In this document: positions 9,117-16,569 of the stretch, piece by piece
Layout of the letters: each line of letters opens with the position of its first letter
How positions within the stretch are numbered: position 1 is the first letter of the stretch
From: Phycisphaeraceae bacterium
GTDB taxonomy: Bacteria > Planctomycetota > Phycisphaerae > Phycisphaerales > UBA1924
Assembly: GCA_019636795.1 (NCBI GenBank)
Contig: JAHBWW010000006.1
Span: 272,404 to 336,403, forward strand
Direction of reading: 5' to 3'
Length of the DNA: 64,000 nt
Program-made: the position numbers and the translations under genes
Notes under the pieces: model-generated
What the model saw: the letters and a program-made list of their open reading frames with translations, nothing else
Database searches by the model: none
Told to the model about the DNA's origin: nothing

Positions 9117-9370
9117 CCTCCCTCATCCTCGCATACCGCCCCTTCATCGACCCGATCAATTTCGATCGTTACTGGTACCTCCTCCTTTTCCCTATGGTCT
9201 TCTTCCTCGCCGTCGGATACAAATCCGTCCGCACCGTCGATATGAAACTCTACTGGCGGCAGGTTTTCATGTTCTCCACACAACTCATCGTCGGTCTCGT
9301 TCTCCTCGGCACCGGCTTCTACCTCGCTATTCGCGTCCTTCTCCCCATCATCGCCCCGCTCGATCGCTGA
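9113..9370 (+). CDS. Small two-helix membrane protein
   Basis: An 85-residue protein with two clear membrane helices, around YWYLLLFPMVFFLAVGY and QLIVGLVLLGTGFYLAIRVL. It starts inside the stop codon of the preceding DUF6677-like gene (ATGA overlap), which suggests a two-subunit membrane complex. No family recognised. Confidence 0.8.
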   Translation: MTSLILAYRPFIDPINFDRYWYLLLFPMVFFLAVGYKSVRTVDMKLYWRQVFMFSTQLIVGLVLLGTGFYLAIRVLLPIIAPLDR

Positions 9371-9403
9371 CAACCCCCCTCGCACAGCCGCGCCGCCAAC
9401 CCC

Positions 9404-10273
9404 TCAAACCAGAGGCCTCGTCACACTCACCGCCCGGTACAGCCCCAGCACATCCTCACGTCCATACACCTTCGGCGAATACCGGTTGTTGATCGGCTGA
9501 AGTCGAATCACCTCAGCCCCAGCATCATCCCGCTCAAAATACACCCGCTTGAATGTCGATTCGTGGTCCGGCGCAACACGCGCAAAACAGTCGCACCCGT
9601 CCTTGATGTCGCGCGCAGGGCTGAACACCACAATGTCGCCCTCCCGATACTCAGGCTCCATCGAATCGCCCACCACACGCGCAGCAAACGCATCCGGGTC
9701 TGTCAGCCCCGGGCATCGCACATATTCATCCGCCACGCGCGCCGGATACCCCAGATCCGTAAAGTCCGCCGGATAACCCGCAGCCACACGATTGATCAGC
9801 GGCACCTCCATCGGCAGCGAACTCTGCACCACCGATGACGCCTGCTCACCAGTCAGCTTCTCAACCAGGCGAGCCAACTTGCCCGTGCGATACGCCGCAT
9901 CAAGCGATCCACGCAACCGTCCAGTGTCGTCAATCCCGTCCGACGCAATCAGATCGGCCAGATGCCTCCCCGCACGTCCCTGGTTCGCAAGATCAATCAA
10001 CTCACGCCGCACCGCCTCCGGCGTCTGGTGCCATCTCGCCACATTCGCCAGTTCGCCCTCGTGCAGACCTAGCGCACGCTCCAGACTCAGCAGCGTCGCC
10101 TCCGAAGGGGGCCCCTTGTGCCCCGTCTCAATCTCCGACAAATACGACTTGGCAATGCCAACCCGCTCCGCCAGCGCGCTCAGGGTCATTCCTCGGTCAA
10201 GTCGCACCTCCCGAAGTCGCTTCCCAAGTTGTGGGGGGGTCCTGTCGTGCATTGGCTGTGGTTCGCGGCTCAT
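9404..10273 (-). CDS. XRE-HTH / S24 (LexA-CI type) repressor
   Basis: About 289 residues. The N-terminal XRE helix-turn-helix contains LGKRLREVRLDRGMTLSALA followed by GIAKSYLSEIETGHKGPP. A helical linker leads to a C-terminal S24 peptidase-like domain: RVVGDSMEPEYREGDIVV holds the nucleophilic Ser, the Lys in TFKRVYF is the likely general base, and VAAGYP is a candidate Ala-Gly self-cleavage site. This is the layout of phage CI and LexA repressors, which cleave themselves after DNA damage. The start is uncertain: GTG 10303, ATG 10273 (weak GGGGA site) or ATG 10252. It diverges from the HTH/ABC-GNAT/terminase genes and is the obvious candidate regulator for them. Confidence 0.9.
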   Translation of the reverse strand: MSREPQPMHDRTPPQLGKRLREVRLDRGMTLSALAERVGIAKSYLSEIETGHKGPPSEATLLSLERALGLHEGELANVARWHQTPEAVRRELIDLANQGRAGRHLADLIASDGIDDTGRLRGSLDAAYRTGKLARLVEKLTGEQASSVVQSSLPMEVPLINRVAAGYPADFTDLGYPARVADEYVRCPGLTDPDAFAARVVGDSMEPEYREGDIVVFSPARDIKDGCDCFARVAPDHESTFKRVYFERDDAGAEVIRLQPINNRYSPKVYGREDVLGLYRAVSVTRPLV

Positions 10274-10320
10274 GAGTTGTCCCCATTCTCGCCTTTTCGT
10301 CACCTCGGGCGGTCCGATCA

Positions 10321-10345
10321 GATACCATACAGTATACTAGCGTAC
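10321..10345. promoter_or_regulatory. Candidate operator and overlapping -10 elements in the divergent promoter region
   Basis: The self-complementary AGTATACT at 10331-10338 sits in an AT-rich pocket between the divergent repressor and HTH genes. It contains TATACT in both orientations, so it could serve as a -10 box on each strand. A similar half (GTACAC) follows at 10342. The position fits binding by the S24 repressor. This is prediction only. Confidence 0.4.
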
Positions 10346-10510
10346 ACGCTTGTGCGCAGATTCGCGACCCCATTTGTGAAAGTCCTTGAACGGCGTTCGC
10401 CGAATGGTAAAACCTCTTGGGAGTGTTCGCAAAACAGCGTAGAAACAGAAATGAGTGAGACTTGCCAACATTCCAACAAAGTTGAGTTTCCCCCCGCAGG
10501 AGGTCAAGCA

Positions 10511-11002
10511 ATGGGTCGTATCACCTCACGAGCATACCGAACATCCACGGGCGACTGGAGACACACCCAGGACGCCCAGGCCTGCGACCTCCGTAAACGC
10601 ATGCGCAGGCAGGCAGCCGAGCACATCGTCGCACGCGCCGCCTTTCTCCCCCCACCCGATCGCCTCCTCGTCCAACTCTACCTCGAACATGGCCGAACCC
10701 TCAAAGACCTAGCCGAAGCCTCAGGCCAGCCCCCGCGCGTCATGAGTCGCAGAATGCGAAAACTCATCACCCGCGTGGCCTCCGAACGCTTCGACTTCGT
10801 CCTCCGACACATGGAATCCTGGCCCACAGGCCGACGCAAAGTCGCCATCGCCATGGTTCTCCACGGCCTGTCAATCCGCGATGCCGCCCAAACCCTCGCC
10901 GTGAGCCTCTACACCGTCCGACGACACCACGAAGCCGTCTGCGCCCTCTTCGACACCGAGCAGCGGTCCCGCCAGTCACGCACGCTCCAGGGAGCACACT
11001 GA
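10511..11002 (+). CDS. Double helix-turn-helix protein, sigma region 4-like
   Basis: A 163-residue cytoplasmic protein. It has two HTH-like segments: residues about 45-90 (LPPPDRLLVQLYLEHG, then LKDLAEASGQPPRVMSRRMR) and about 110-150 (GRRKVAIAMVLHGLSIRDAA, then TLAVSLYTVRRHHEAV). Both resemble sigma-70 region 4, but no region 2 is present, so it is probably a DNA-binding regulator rather than a full sigma factor. The ATG at 10511 is chosen for the strong AGGAGGT site just upstream; ATG 10451 is in frame but unsupported. It overlaps the next gene by one base. Confidence 0.75.
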   Translation: MGRITSRAYRTSTGDWRHTQDAQACDLRKRMRRQAAEHIVARAAFLPPPDRLLVQLYLEHGRTLKDLAEASGQPPRVMSRRMRKLITRVASERFDFVLRHMESWPTGRRKVAIAMVLHGLSIRDAAQTLAVSLYTVRRHHEAVCALFDTEQRSRQSRTLQGAH

Positions 11003-12414
11003 TGCCACACCGAATCAACACCACCAGTCCGCCCACCGAGCGGCAGATTCGCGCCTGCCTCCCCTTCGATCTCAGGCTCCACACCGCCGCCACGCCCGAT
11101 GTGCCATGCAGCGCACGCGCCATCGAGCAATCCGTTCAACCTGGGCGCATCACACTCCTCACCGGGCCCAGTGGGTCAGGCAAGTCCACCGCTCTGCGCA
11201 ACCTCGAGCAACACCTGCGCACGACCGGCCACCGCGTCGAAATCGCTCACTTTTCCAAAAACACGTCAACCCGACTCATCGACATCTTCTCGCCTCGCAT
11301 GCCCGTCGCCGACGCCCTGCGCCTCCTGACTCACTTCGGCCTCGGCGAGCCGGCACTCGTCGCACGCACCATCAGCGAACTCTCGCAAGGGCAGCGTCAC
11401 CGCGCCGAACTCGCCTTTGCCTTTCATCGCGCACTGACCTGCGGCGCAGGCTGGCTTCTCATCGACGAGTTTGCCTCAGTCCTCGACCGCCTTACCGCCC
11501 GAGGCCTGGCAATTACACTCGCCCGGGCCGTTCGCAAGACCGCCATGCATGTCGTTTGCGCTACCGCCCATGACGACGTCGCAGCCGCCCTCGACGCCAA
11601 TCCTGTCATCCGCTTCGACCTTGATGGCTCCATGTCCATCGCTCCCCCGCGACTCAAAATGCCCCGGTCGCCTCGCCTTCTCATCGAGCCCGGCACTCTG
11701 GGAGATCTGGATCAGCTCCTCAAGTTCCACTACCGCGCAGGCAGGCCCGCGACCTGCGTGGGTGTGCTGCGTGCTGTAGATCAGACCAGTGGCGTGCTCG
11801 CTGGTGTTCTGGCTGTGTCGATGCCCACGCTCAATGGCGGCTGGCGCAACCTCGCCTGGCCTGGTCGATACGCCGGTCCTGACCGTCGGGCAATCACCCA
11901 ACGCATCAACGAAGAGCTGCGCTGCATTTCGCGCGTCATCATCGAGCCTCGTTTTCGAGGCCTGGGTCTGGCCCGCACGCTGGTCGAGCACTATCTCGCC
12001 AGCCCCCGCTCGCCCGCGACCGAAGCCATCACCGCAATGGGCGAAATCTGTCCGTTCTTTGAGCGGGCAGGAATGGTCGCGTATCGCCTCGCGTTGTCCA
12101 CCGCCGACTCCCGACTGGCCGACGCACTCGAACACCGAGGCTTCGAGCCTTGGATGCTCGCCGATGAGCACCGCGTCGCCCGCATCACACAGGACCAACT
12201 CATCGCCCGCGAACTCGCGCGATGGGCCACAGCACGCAAGATTGTTGACGACTGTCCACTCAATCGGGCTTCACTCGCAGCGTCGCGCTTGTGCGCCCGG
12301 TCGGTCGCTTATGCCCATGTATTCCCCCCGATTTTTGCCTCACAACTCGAGGCTCCAAGGGGGAAAAATGACACACAAAACAAGTGTTCCGCCGCCGCAA
12401 CCCGCTCCCGATGA
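11002..12414 (+). CDS. ABC-type ATPase fused to a GNAT acetyltransferase domain (COG2401-like)
   Basis: A 470-residue soluble protein. The N-terminal ABC ATPase shows Walker A GPSGSGKST near residue 55, the signature LSQGQRHRAELA near 130 and Walker B WLLIDEF near 155; there are no membrane helices. From about residue 225 the sequence changes to a GNAT fold, with VIIEPRFRGLGLARTLVEHY as the acetyl-CoA-binding turn and FFERAGM near the end of the domain. This architecture matches COG2401, whose function is unknown. The start overlaps the upstream stop (TGATG), and the 3' end overlaps the 56-aa gene by 47 nt. Tight packing suggests one operon with the HTH protein. Confidence 0.85.
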   Translation: MPHRINTTSPPTERQIRACLPFDLRLHTAATPDVPCSARAIEQSVQPGRITLLTGPSGSGKSTALRNLEQHLRTTGHRVEIAHFSKNTSTRLIDIFSPRMPVADALRLLTHFGLGEPALVARTISELSQGQRHRAELAFAFHRALTCGAGWLLIDEFASVLDRLTARGLAITLARAVRKTAMHVVCATAHDDVAAALDANPVIRFDLDGSMSIAPPRLKMPRSPRLLIEPGTLGDLDQLLKFHYRAGRPATCVGVLRAVDQTSGVLAGVLAVSMPTLNGGWRNLAWPGRYAGPDRRAITQRINEELRCISRVIIEPRFRGLGLARTLVEHYLASPRSPATEAITAMGEICPFFERAGMVAYRLALSTADSRLADALEHRGFEPWMLADEHRVARITQDQLIARELARWATARKIVDDCPLNRASLAASRLCARSVAYAHVFPPIFASQLEAPRGKNDTQNKCSAAATRSR

Positions 12415-12538
12415 TCTTCCGCACGCACTGACGTTCTACCTGACCGCGCGAGAGCGGCAGCAGGTTCTGCGCACCCTGCGCCGCTTTGGACGCAAACGGG
12501 CACAAGCACTCCTGCGCGCGCTGCGCGTGGAAAAGTGA
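12368..12538 (+). CDS. 56-aa basic hypothetical protein
   Basis: A 56-residue protein starting MTHKTSVPPPQP, with a helical basic C-terminal half (LTARERQQVLRTLRRFGRKR). The ribosome site AAGGGGG lies just before the ATG. It starts 47 nt inside the end of the ABC-GNAT gene in another frame. The RERxQVLRxLRRFGRKRA pattern suggests a helix that binds nucleic acid or a partner protein. No family recognised. It lies between the ABC-GNAT gene and the terminase gene. Confidence 0.65.
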   Translation: MTHKTSVPPPQPAPDDLPHALTFYLTARERQQVLRTLRRFGRKRAQALLRALRVEK

Positions 12539-12582
12539 CGCTGCATCTCGGACACCTCATTCCGGACACTGCATCCTGGACG

Positions 12583-12644
12583 CCGGATCTTCGGGCGCAC
12601 CCGTGCTTCCAAACTTCCATGTGCGTCAACGCCCGAAGGTCCGG
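12583..12644. repeat. Dispersed copy of the 14-bp stem palindrome
   Basis: CCGGATCTTCGGGC at 12583-12596 and GCCCGAAGGTCCGG at 12631-12644 form a hairpin with one wobble pair and a 34-nt loop. The arms are the same as in the tandem block at 7161-7505, but the loop sequence differs. It lies between the 56-aa gene and the terminase gene, where it could act as a terminator or attenuator. Confidence 0.75.
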
Positions 12645-12714
12645 GTCAACCCCGCCCAATTCTCACATTTTCACCGACTTCCCCTCTCAGTATTCGAGGA
12701 AAGAGAACAACATC

Positions 12715-14187
12715 ATGGACGATTTCGACTGTGACCTGCCCGGTGCACCCAAGACCCCGGATGAACTGCACGCCTGGGTTGTGAGGCATCTTGACGTGAG
12801 TATTTCCCGCGAGCCCCTGCTCACCGGGCACGCTGCTCCGTTTGACTATCTCATTCACACGTTCTTTGAAAGCGACCCGACGCGTGCGCGCGATTGTGTG
12901 GTCTGGGCCAATCGTGGTGGGGGCAAGACGTTTCTGGCTGCTGTCGCCACGACGCTCGATCTCATCTACAAACCCGGAATCGAGATCCGGATTCTGGGCG
13001 GCTCGCTCGAGCAGTCCAAACGCATGCACGCGCATTTGCGCGCGATCTTCGCACGCCCTGAGTTTGCAACCATGCTCGATGGGCGCATCACCGAACGGCG
13101 CATCAGGCTTCGCAATGGCTCGGTCGTCGAACTGCTCGCCCAGTCGCAGACATCCGTCCGCGGGACGCGCGTTCAGAAATTGCGATGCGACGAGGTCGAA
13201 CTGTTCGACCCCGAAGTGTGGGAAGCCGCCCAACTGACCACTCGCAGTAAGGACTGTGGCGGGGTGCTGGTCAGTGGCAGCATCGAATGTCTTTCGACGC
13301 TGCATGTGCCGTACGGGTTGATGTACCGACTTGTAGCCGAAGCGCGCGAGGGGCAGCGCAAACTCTTCAAGTGGGGGGTGGTGGATGTGCTCGGCGTGTG
13401 CGACGATCAGCATGTGTGCCAGAGCGAAGATGGGCAGGTGTGCCCGCTGTTCGATGCGTGCCGGGGGCGGGCCAAGGAGCGTGACGCGCGCGGCAGTCCG
13501 CCGGGGCATATCAGTGTGCATGACGCGGTGCGCCAGCGCGCGCGCGTCAGCGAGGCGACCTGGTCGAGCGAGATGCTGTGCCTGAGGCCCAGGCGGAGCG
13601 ATTGTGTGCTTCCTGAGTTTCAGCCTCTGGTGCATGTGGTGCAAGAGGTGCCGCAGGTGGGTCAGGGCGCGGTGTGGATCGGCGGTATGGACTTCGGCTT
13701 TCGTGCGCCGACGGTGGTGCTGTGGGCGTTTGTCGATGCGGAGGGTGTGGTGTATGTCGTCGATGAGCGCAGCGAAGTGGAGCAGACGGTGTCGCAGCAC
13801 GCTGAGGCGATCAAGGCGAGCCAGTGGCCTGCGATGGCATGGATCGGGGTCGATCCGGCGGGGCGCAATCGGTCGGGACAGACGGGGAGCACGGATATTG
13901 CGGTGCTGCGCAGCGCCGGGCTTGTGGTCAAGGCCACCAAACTCGATCAGCAGCGCGGGCTCGAGTTGCTGCGCGCCAGGCTCAAGCCCGCGCTGGGCGA
14001 GCCGCGGCTGTTTGTGCATGAGCGGTGCAAGGTGCTCATCGAGTCGATGGAGAAGTATCGATATCCGGCTGAGAATCTTGAAAGCAAGCAGCCGGTCAAG
14101 GATGGATCGGACCACGCAGTCGATGCGCTGCGGTACATGATCCAGAATCTCGATCATTCGTACCGGGCATCGGTGAAACAATATTGA
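12715..14187 (+). CDS. Terminase large subunit-like protein (ATPase plus nuclease)
   Basis: A 490-residue protein resembling phage DNA-packaging motors. The ATPase part has Walker A-like ANRGGGKT near residue 62 and LRCDEVELFD as Walker B. A Cys-rich insert (CDDQHVCQ...CPLFDAC) lies near residues 228-250. The RNase H-fold nuclease part has GGMDFGFRAPTVV, WIGVDPAGR and KDGSDHAVDALRYM, supplying the metal-binding acidic residues. All key residues appear intact. No portal, capsid, protease or tail genes follow, so this is not an ordinary prophage. Base composition shifts from balanced to strongly G-rich within the gene. The start at ATG 12715 follows AGGAAAGAG. Confidence 0.88.
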   Translation: MDDFDCDLPGAPKTPDELHAWVVRHLDVSISREPLLTGHAAPFDYLIHTFFESDPTRARDCVVWANRGGGKTFLAAVATTLDLIYKPGIEIRILGGSLEQSKRMHAHLRAIFARPEFATMLDGRITERRIRLRNGSVVELLAQSQTSVRGTRVQKLRCDEVELFDPEVWEAAQLTTRSKDCGGVLVSGSIECLSTLHVPYGLMYRLVAEAREGQRKLFKWGVVDVLGVCDDQHVCQSEDGQVCPLFDACRGRAKERDARGSPPGHISVHDAVRQRARVSEATWSSEMLCLRPRRSDCVLPEFQPLVHVVQEVPQVGQGAVWIGGMDFGFRAPTVVLWAFVDAEGVVYVVDERSEVEQTVSQHAEAIKASQWPAMAWIGVDPAGRNRSGQTGSTDIAVLRSAGLVVKATKLDQQRGLELLRARLKPALGEPRLFVHERCKVLIESMEKYRYPAENLESKQPVKDGSDHAVDALRYMIQNLDHSYRASVKQY

Positions 14188-14268
14188 GCAGCGAAGCGGG
14201 GGCGCGATGGTGCAAAGTTTACATCAGAGTGGTCAGTCGGATTGGCCGGATATCACATGCCTCGGATT

Positions 14269-14889
14269 TCACCGCCTGCAGCATGCAAAGGCAAACGAGC
14301 CGAAAGCCAGCACCATCGCGGAGGCTGGGGTGGGGATGACGCGGATGGTGGCGGGGGTGATGATGCGGGTGGAGCCGGGGTCGTCGTCGCGAATACCTTG
14401 AGAGTTCGGAACATCCAGGTACCAGCCGGTCATCCACGGCAGGCTAGCCCATAAGGTCGGCTCAATCGACAAAGTGCCAGATTGGGCTGCACCCACAAGG
14501 ACATTTGCGGAAAAGAGACGGATCGGATTCTCCCAATTGAGTTCGTTCCATGGCGTATGCCACCATTGATATCCGCCGATGTTAAACACGCTTCCATCTG
14601 CTGGTGTGCCAACATCGTACTCCGGAACTCCAAAGTCGAACGGCTCCGAAAACTCGACCTGTATTCCAGATGAAGTAAGGTGCAGCTGGAACCCAGCAAA
14701 CGCAACATTACCTTGATGGAGAACCGATCCATGGAGCGATGTCCAGACCGAGATCGTGAAGGTGTCGCCGACCATGACTTCGGCCGGAGCCTCGATCCAT
14801 GTGTGGAACACAGTATCTGCTGTGGCAGTCGAGGCTACAAAAGGTATCGTCAGGGCAGCAACGATGACGGTGGTTCGGATTCGATGCAT
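14269..14889 (-). CDS. Secreted protein with PEP-CTERM-like tail, paralogue of the protein at 41793
   Basis: A 206-residue exported protein. A signal peptide ending ASTATA precedes a beta-rich domain beginning TVFHTWIEAPAEVMVGDTF. The C-terminus, IPTPASAMVLAFGSFAFACCRR, has the PxPA motif, a hydrophobic helix and terminal Arg pair typical of PEP-CTERM-like sorting tails. It shares the F-x-W-x-EAP-x5-GDTF pattern with the protein at 41793-42419. Both are divergent from a subtilase. The GDTF.. start and Ig-like look are reminiscent of cohesin or adhesion domains, but similarity is too weak for a firm call. Confidence 0.8.
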   Translation of the reverse strand: MHRIRTTVIVAALTIPFVASTATADTVFHTWIEAPAEVMVGDTFTISVWTSLHGSVLHQGNVAFAGFQLHLTSSGIQVEFSEPFDFGVPEYDVGTPADGSVFNIGGYQWWHTPWNELNWENPIRLFSANVLVGAAQSGTLSIEPTLWASLPWMTGWYLDVPNSQGIRDDDPGSTRIITPATIRVIPTPASAMVLAFGSFAFACCRR

Positions 14890-15004
14890 GGATGTTTTTC
14901 CAATTTCACGAAAGTATCAGATTTCTGCTTGCACACCGCCAGACTCTTCGTTATGGTGCATTCAACTCGCGGATCTGTCAAGCAAGTTGGAGGATCAAAC
15001 TGTG

Positions 15005-16488
15005 ATGCGCCGCAAAATTCTCGCAGTCATGTTGCTTGTGTTTGGGTCCATATCGGTGCTCGTGGGGGGGGCGTTCGGTCAGGGAGGTGGGTTCCAGCAG
15101 ATTCAACCGGTGCTGGTCTCTGAGCCTCTGTTCGCGCCTTCGCAGCAGTTTCCGCACGGGCAGCACTGGATCGTGACAACCAAGACGCATTACGCCTGGG
15201 CTCTGGTGGGCTACAACCCGCTGAACCCGCCGACGGTGGATCTTACTGATCCAAGTCGCGTGATTGCGTTCATCGACACCGGCATTGACCTGCACCATGT
15301 TGAATTCGGAGGGCCTCCGGGATCGAGTGTATCAAAGATTCACGACGAAAGTACCTCATTTTTTGAAGATGGATCGTCAGGAAGTCCCATCACATGTGAT
15401 TGCGACACCTCATTATTTGACGTAAGTGTACCAGAGGACACAGGCCCAAACCTACTTCTGGCACCGCACGGCTCGTTGGTAGCTGGAATTGGAGCGGCAT
15501 ATGTCAATCAAACGGGGATGGCTGGCTCATGTTGGGATTGCAGCGTACTTGTCATTTGCGTTTTCGCAGGCATCTACGATGAAAGTTGTCAATTAACATC
15601 GCATAGATATCTATGTTCTCAAACTCCAGATACTATTGCCGACGCTATCAAGTATGCCGCGGGCTGGGACTTTGTCACGCAGGCCTGGCTGCCTGAACCT
15701 CGGGCTCGCATCATCTCCATGTCCAACGAGGTGCCCGCTTCCGTGTTCAGCGGCCTGTCGTGTACTGGGAATCCAATCGCTGCGGCCATTATGGATGCCT
15801 ATGACCGAGGCTGCATCATCGTCGCCATCGCTGGAAACTATAACGGAACGTGCTGGGAGGCTTCTGACGACGAGGAACGCTGCGAACCGATGTCGTCGTT
15901 TTCCGGACATGCTATAGAGTCAGGTATCGCCATGCATCCGAAGACGATGGCGGTCGGCGGCGCGTGCCTGAGTGGCGAGTACTGGCATTGCTGCTCGCGA
16001 ATCAATCCCTTGTATGATGTTGCCTGTTGCCCTCAAGTTCCGGGTGACATCAACTGCACATATCCTTTGCCAGATGGTGCAGACCCGTTGACATATCGCC
16101 TCCCGATCCTGTCTGTGGTAGCCCCGATGGCACATCATTTGCTGCTCCGCAGGTCGCGGGAATTATTGCATTGATGCTGCGCGTGAACCCAGAACTTACT
16201 TTCGAGCAGGTCAAGCACATTCTCGAAGTTACCGCGACCGACATCGAAGATCCCGGCTACGACGCCAAAACCGGCCACGGCCTGGTCAATGCGCGAGCGG
16301 CGGTCGAATATGTTATCAAGATGGCGCTTCCTGCAAACTTCAACGGCGACGAGAACATCGACACGCTCGACGCCATCGACTTTCTCATCGCCTACGGCCA
16401 GGGCGATGTGACGGCTGACCTTGATCTCGATGGAGAGCATACTGAGGCTGATCTTGGGATCTTCATGAATAGCTATCTCGAGGAGTGA
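15005..16488 (+). pseudogene. Subtilisin-like (S8) protease with C-terminal dockerin-like repeats, frameshifted
   Basis: The reading starts at ATG 15005 (GGAGG upstream) with a signal peptide ending GGAFGQ. The first frame covers the catalytic Asp (IAFIDTGID) and His (APHGSLVAG) but leaves frame near 16122-16125 (CCCC) and stops at 16174. The next frame begins exactly with the catalytic Ser motif, DGTSFAAPQVAG, and continues to a duplicated EF-hand-like, dockerin-type end (NGDENIDTLDAIDFL and DLDLDGEHTEADL), stopping at 16488. One missing C would restore a single frame. The protein also lacks about 25 residues before the Ser motif that its paralogue at 40110 has. A sequencing error in the C run is possible. 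Confidence 0.8.
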
Positions 16489-16569
16489 GCGACAAATACG
16501 CCGAGGTCTACAAAGCGCGAACGGATGCAATGCAGTGGGCTTGAGGCCAATGGTTTTTGACGGGATGAC

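Noticed and set aside
9404..14187. Ordinary prophage
   Set aside because: Only repressor and terminase resemble phage genes; no portal, capsid, tail, lysis or integrase gene and no att repeats were seen.
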